A stretch of 64,000 nt of DNA, from positions 124,001 to 188,000 of the forward strand of contig JANQQE010000014.1 of NCBI GenBank assembly GCA_028285105.1, written 5' to 3'. The stretch is from Alphaproteobacteria bacterium. Its GTDB lineage: Bacteria; Planctomycetota; Phycisphaerae; UBA1845. The notes below the pieces were generated by a model. The model searched no databases, was not told where the DNA came from, and saw nothing but the letters and a program-made list of their open reading frames with translations. Below, one piece after another: positions 62,242 through 64,000 of this stretch (the first letter of the stretch is position 1; every line of letters starts with the position of its first letter). The position numbers were made by a program, and so were the translations under genes.

Positions 62242-63606
62242 TTATTGGGTCGCCGACTGAACCGTCCGCTTTTTCGCACCGCTTCGATTACGCCCCGGCT
62301 TGGGTGGGCGACGCGTGCCTTTCTTTTTTGGAAAATAAGGGGCTTGCTTGGGGGCTGCATTGCTCCTGCGTGACTTGCCTTTGCCACCACCTCCGCTCCG
62401 ACGTTCATCGCCTTGAATAACAACCGGTTCGGTTGGGGCTTTGTAACCCGGAATGTCGCTGGCCAACTGCATCTTGGTGCCAAGCAGCTTTTGAATGCCT
62501 CGAAGATGGTCATGTTCTTCGCTGCTGATAAACGACATCGCCACGCCCGACGCCCCCGCTCGACCGGTTCGACCGATGCGATGGATGTACGTCTCGGGTT
62601 CGTCGGTCAGGTCAAAGTTGATCACGTGCGACACGCCATCGACATCCAGACCACGGGCTGCAATATCGGTCGCAACCAACACACCAACCTTGCCCGACTT
62701 GAAATTTTCGAGCGCTCGTGTACGGGCATTTTGACTCTTGTTTCCATGAATGGCCGCCGCCGAAATCTTCCCGCGCATCAAGTGGCGGACGACTTTGTCA
62801 GCACCATGTTTGGTACGCGTAAAGACCAACGCCCGCGAATACGCAATGTGATTCAGCAGGTTGGAAAGCAGCGAACGTTTGCTGGCTTTTTCGACATGGT
62901 AGGCCCAGTGTTCCACGCTTTCTGCCGGCGACGATACGCGGGCCACTTCGACCGAAACCGGACTCGACAAAATGTCATTCGCCAGTTCGCGAATCGGCGT
63001 TGGCATGGTTGCCGACAGGAACAGCGTCTGTCGTGATTTCGGAACGTGCTTGAGGATGCGGCGGATGTCAGGCAGAAAACCCATGTCCAGCATGCGGTCG
63101 GCTTCGTCGAGTACGAGGATCTCAACAGTATCCAGCGCAATCGTTCCGTCGGAAATATGATCGAGCAAGCGCCCCGGTGTCGCGACAAGAATATCCACGC
63201 CACCGCGCAGCGTGCGCGTCTGTGGGTTCTTGTTCACGCCGCCAAAGACGGCTGTGTGTTTTAGATTTGTGTTGCGACCATAAGTCGAAAAACTGTCACT
63301 GATCTGCTGGGCCAGTTCGCGCGTCGGTGCGAGGATCAGCGAACGAATGCGTCGCGCGTGATTTTGGCGAGGTCTGTTGCGGTTTCCGTTCTTGCGACTC
63401 GGCGCAACATCGCCAGCCAGTCGTTGCAAAATCGGCAGTGCAAAGGCAGCCGTCTTACCGGTTCCCGTCTGGGCACACGCCAGAACATCTTTACGCTTCA
63501 AGACGAGTGGAATGACCCGTTCCTGAATCGGTGTCGGTGTTTCATAACCGGATGCATGGACCGCATCCAGAAGCGGCTTGGATAACCGCAATTCATCAAA
63601 TTTCAT
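62242..63606 (-). CDS. rhlE: DEAD-box RNA helicase, RhlE-like
   Basis: A 454-residue ATP-dependent RNA helicase. The ATG at 63606 is used; a TTG is directly upstream. Motifs in order: Q-motif YETPTPIQERVIP, AQTGTGKTAAF (Walker A), PTRELAQQI, GGVNKN, ATPGRLLDH, VLDEADRMLDMGF (DEAD), SATMP, the second domain ALVFTRTKHGADKV, ATDIAARGLDVDGV and HRIGRTGRAG. The basic C-terminal tail (~70 residues, RRSGGGGKGKSRRSN, KKKGTRRPPKPGRNRSGAKK) aids RNA binding. RhlE-type helicases help ribosome assembly and cold adaptation. Confidence 0.95.
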   Translation of the reverse strand: MKFDELRLSKPLLDAVHASGYETPTPIQERVIPLVLKRKDVLACAQTGTGKTAAFALPILQRLAGDVAPSRKNGNRNRPRQNHARRIRSLILAPTRELAQQISDSFSTYGRNTNLKHTAVFGGVNKNPQTRTLRGGVDILVATPGRLLDHISDGTIALDTVEILVLDEADRMLDMGFLPDIRRILKHVPKSRQTLFLSATMPTPIRELANDILSSPVSVEVARVSSPAESVEHWAYHVEKASKRSLLSNLLNHIAYSRALVFTRTKHGADKVVRHLMRGKISAAAIHGNKSQNARTRALENFKSGKVGVLVATDIAARGLDVDGVSHVINFDLTDEPETYIHRIGRTGRAGASGVAMSFISSEEHDHLRGIQKLLGTKMQLASDIPGYKAPTEPVVIQGDERRSGGGGKGKSRRSNAAPKQAPYFPKKKGTRRPPKPGRNRSGAKKRTVQSATQ

Positions 63607-63746
63607 CAAGGATTACTTTCGTATCTTATAACTGGCGGGACGCGCCAAACGTGGGGTAAATCTTCCAAGGCCAAAGTTGGCCGGGGTGAACAAACGCCCT
63701 CCATATCGAGCCTGATGCCAGAAAAACATAGCTGCAGACTCTAGGG

Positions 63747-63805
63747 ATGCTACGGGTTGCGTCGTGAATTGTCAATTGACAAAGCCTCTTTTGCCACGCA
63801 ATAAA
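63747..63805. promoter_or_regulatory. Back-to-back divergent promoters around a palindrome
   Basis: TTGTCAATTGACAA (63769-63782) is a perfect palindrome with a TTGACA on each strand: plus at 63776-63781, minus at 63775-63770. The minus copy has TAGCAT (63752-63747) 17 bases on, pointing to the helicase. The plus copy has AATAAA (63800-63805) 18 bases on, pointing to the gene at 63922. The -10 matches are only 4/6, so function is likely but unproven. Confidence 0.4.
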
Positions 63806-63921
63806 GCCCCGATACCCCCCCCAGTTAACGTGGAATCGGCGGTTTCCAGTCGCTATGATAATTTAATTACTGGCGTCGAATTAAACCCACTGGCGATTGG
63901 AAGGGGAGAGGACCACCCACA

Positions 63922-64000
63922 ATGATTAGAGTGTTCACCGTATCGACAGCGTTGCTTGCTGCACACCTGTTAACGATCCCATTCTTAGGCGTCGCGTCCG
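63922..64000 (+). CDS. Secreted protein, 3' truncated by the window end
   Basis: The ATG at 63922 follows GGGGAGAGG by about 10 bases. The 26 visible residues (MIRVFTVSTALLAAHLLTIP, then FLGVAS) are a typical signal peptide. No family can be assigned from this fragment. It is divergent from the helicase gene with a possible shared promoter region. Confidence 0.55.
   Translation, partial: MIRVFTVSTALLAAHLLTIPFLGVAS

Noticed and set aside
1-64000. CRISPR array, rRNA operon, insertion sequence or prophage
   Set aside because: I saw no regularly spaced repeats, rRNA motifs, transposase or phage structural genes.

Overview
The window is a 64-kb piece of a moderately GC-rich bacterial chromosome. 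It most likely comes from a planctomycete, probably a Phycisphaerae-like lineage. The evidence is: a PVC-type small basic protein (4068-4301); an elongation factor G with the long G1-domain insert of the mitochondrial/spirochaete/planctomycete type; an ECF sigma factor next to a zinc-finger/Ser-Thr kinase/sulfatase-modifying-factor fusion; a membrane protein with paired CPxCGY...CPECG zinc ribbons; and secreted proteins with GACC-type cysteine modules and dockerin-like calcium loops. Many gene products carry lipoprotein signal peptides.

Layout. 1-8.1 kb is housekeeping: pyrH (cut by the window edge), frr, tRNA-Leu(UAG), an aminotransferase, the small basic protein with its own terminator, a SPOR-like membrane protein and fusA. 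8.5-16.5 kb holds two divergent lipoproteins, a sugar epimerase convergent with a glycosyltransferase-like gene, a DUF1573 protein and a diguanylate cyclase. 16.6-19.7 kb is a two-gene operon pairing a GCS2 carboxylate-amine ligase fused to CBS domains with an AstE/AspA-type zinc hydrolase. 19.9-27.1 kb carries a large PKD-type lipoprotein, an EEP nuclease/phosphatase-fold enzyme, a CAP lipoprotein, a methyltransferase, an outer-membrane barrel with a TPR head, and REP-like hairpins.

27.7-33.6 kb is a signalling cluster: ECF sigma, STAS-like protein, kinase fusion, then two lipoproteins, one of them a metzincin-type protease. The kinase and lipoprotein genes overlap and are probably translationally coupled. 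33.6-42.9 kb is a mixed region: a frameshifted THNG-repeat protein, an orphan CoA-transferase A subunit, two coupled membrane genes, a TPR lipoprotein, DUF488, a TPR gene remnant, a polysaccharide deacetylase and a hemerythrin. 42.9-50.2 kb is a minus-strand chemosensory operon in the order cheA-cheW-cheD-HDOD-cheY-cheX-cheR-cheB, with no receptor or flagellar gene in view.

50.7-55.7 kb contains divergent di-haem oxidoreductase (DUF1111) genes, one of them an internal duplication with four haem motifs, plus a beta-propeller lipoprotein. 55.8-56.5 kb has two unrelated toxin-immunity proteins in tandem without a toxin. The rest holds an FAD monooxygenase, a secreted astacin protease, DUF1801, a lamin-tail/dockerin secreted protein, a DEAD-box helicase, and the start of a secreted protein cut by the window end.

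I did not find rRNA, CRISPR, an insertion sequence or a prophage. The best candidates for under-described biology are the GCS2-CBS/zinc hydrolase pair, the kinase-lipoprotein-metzincin operon, the receptor-less chemosensory operon with an embedded HDOD gene, and the two-family immunity locus.
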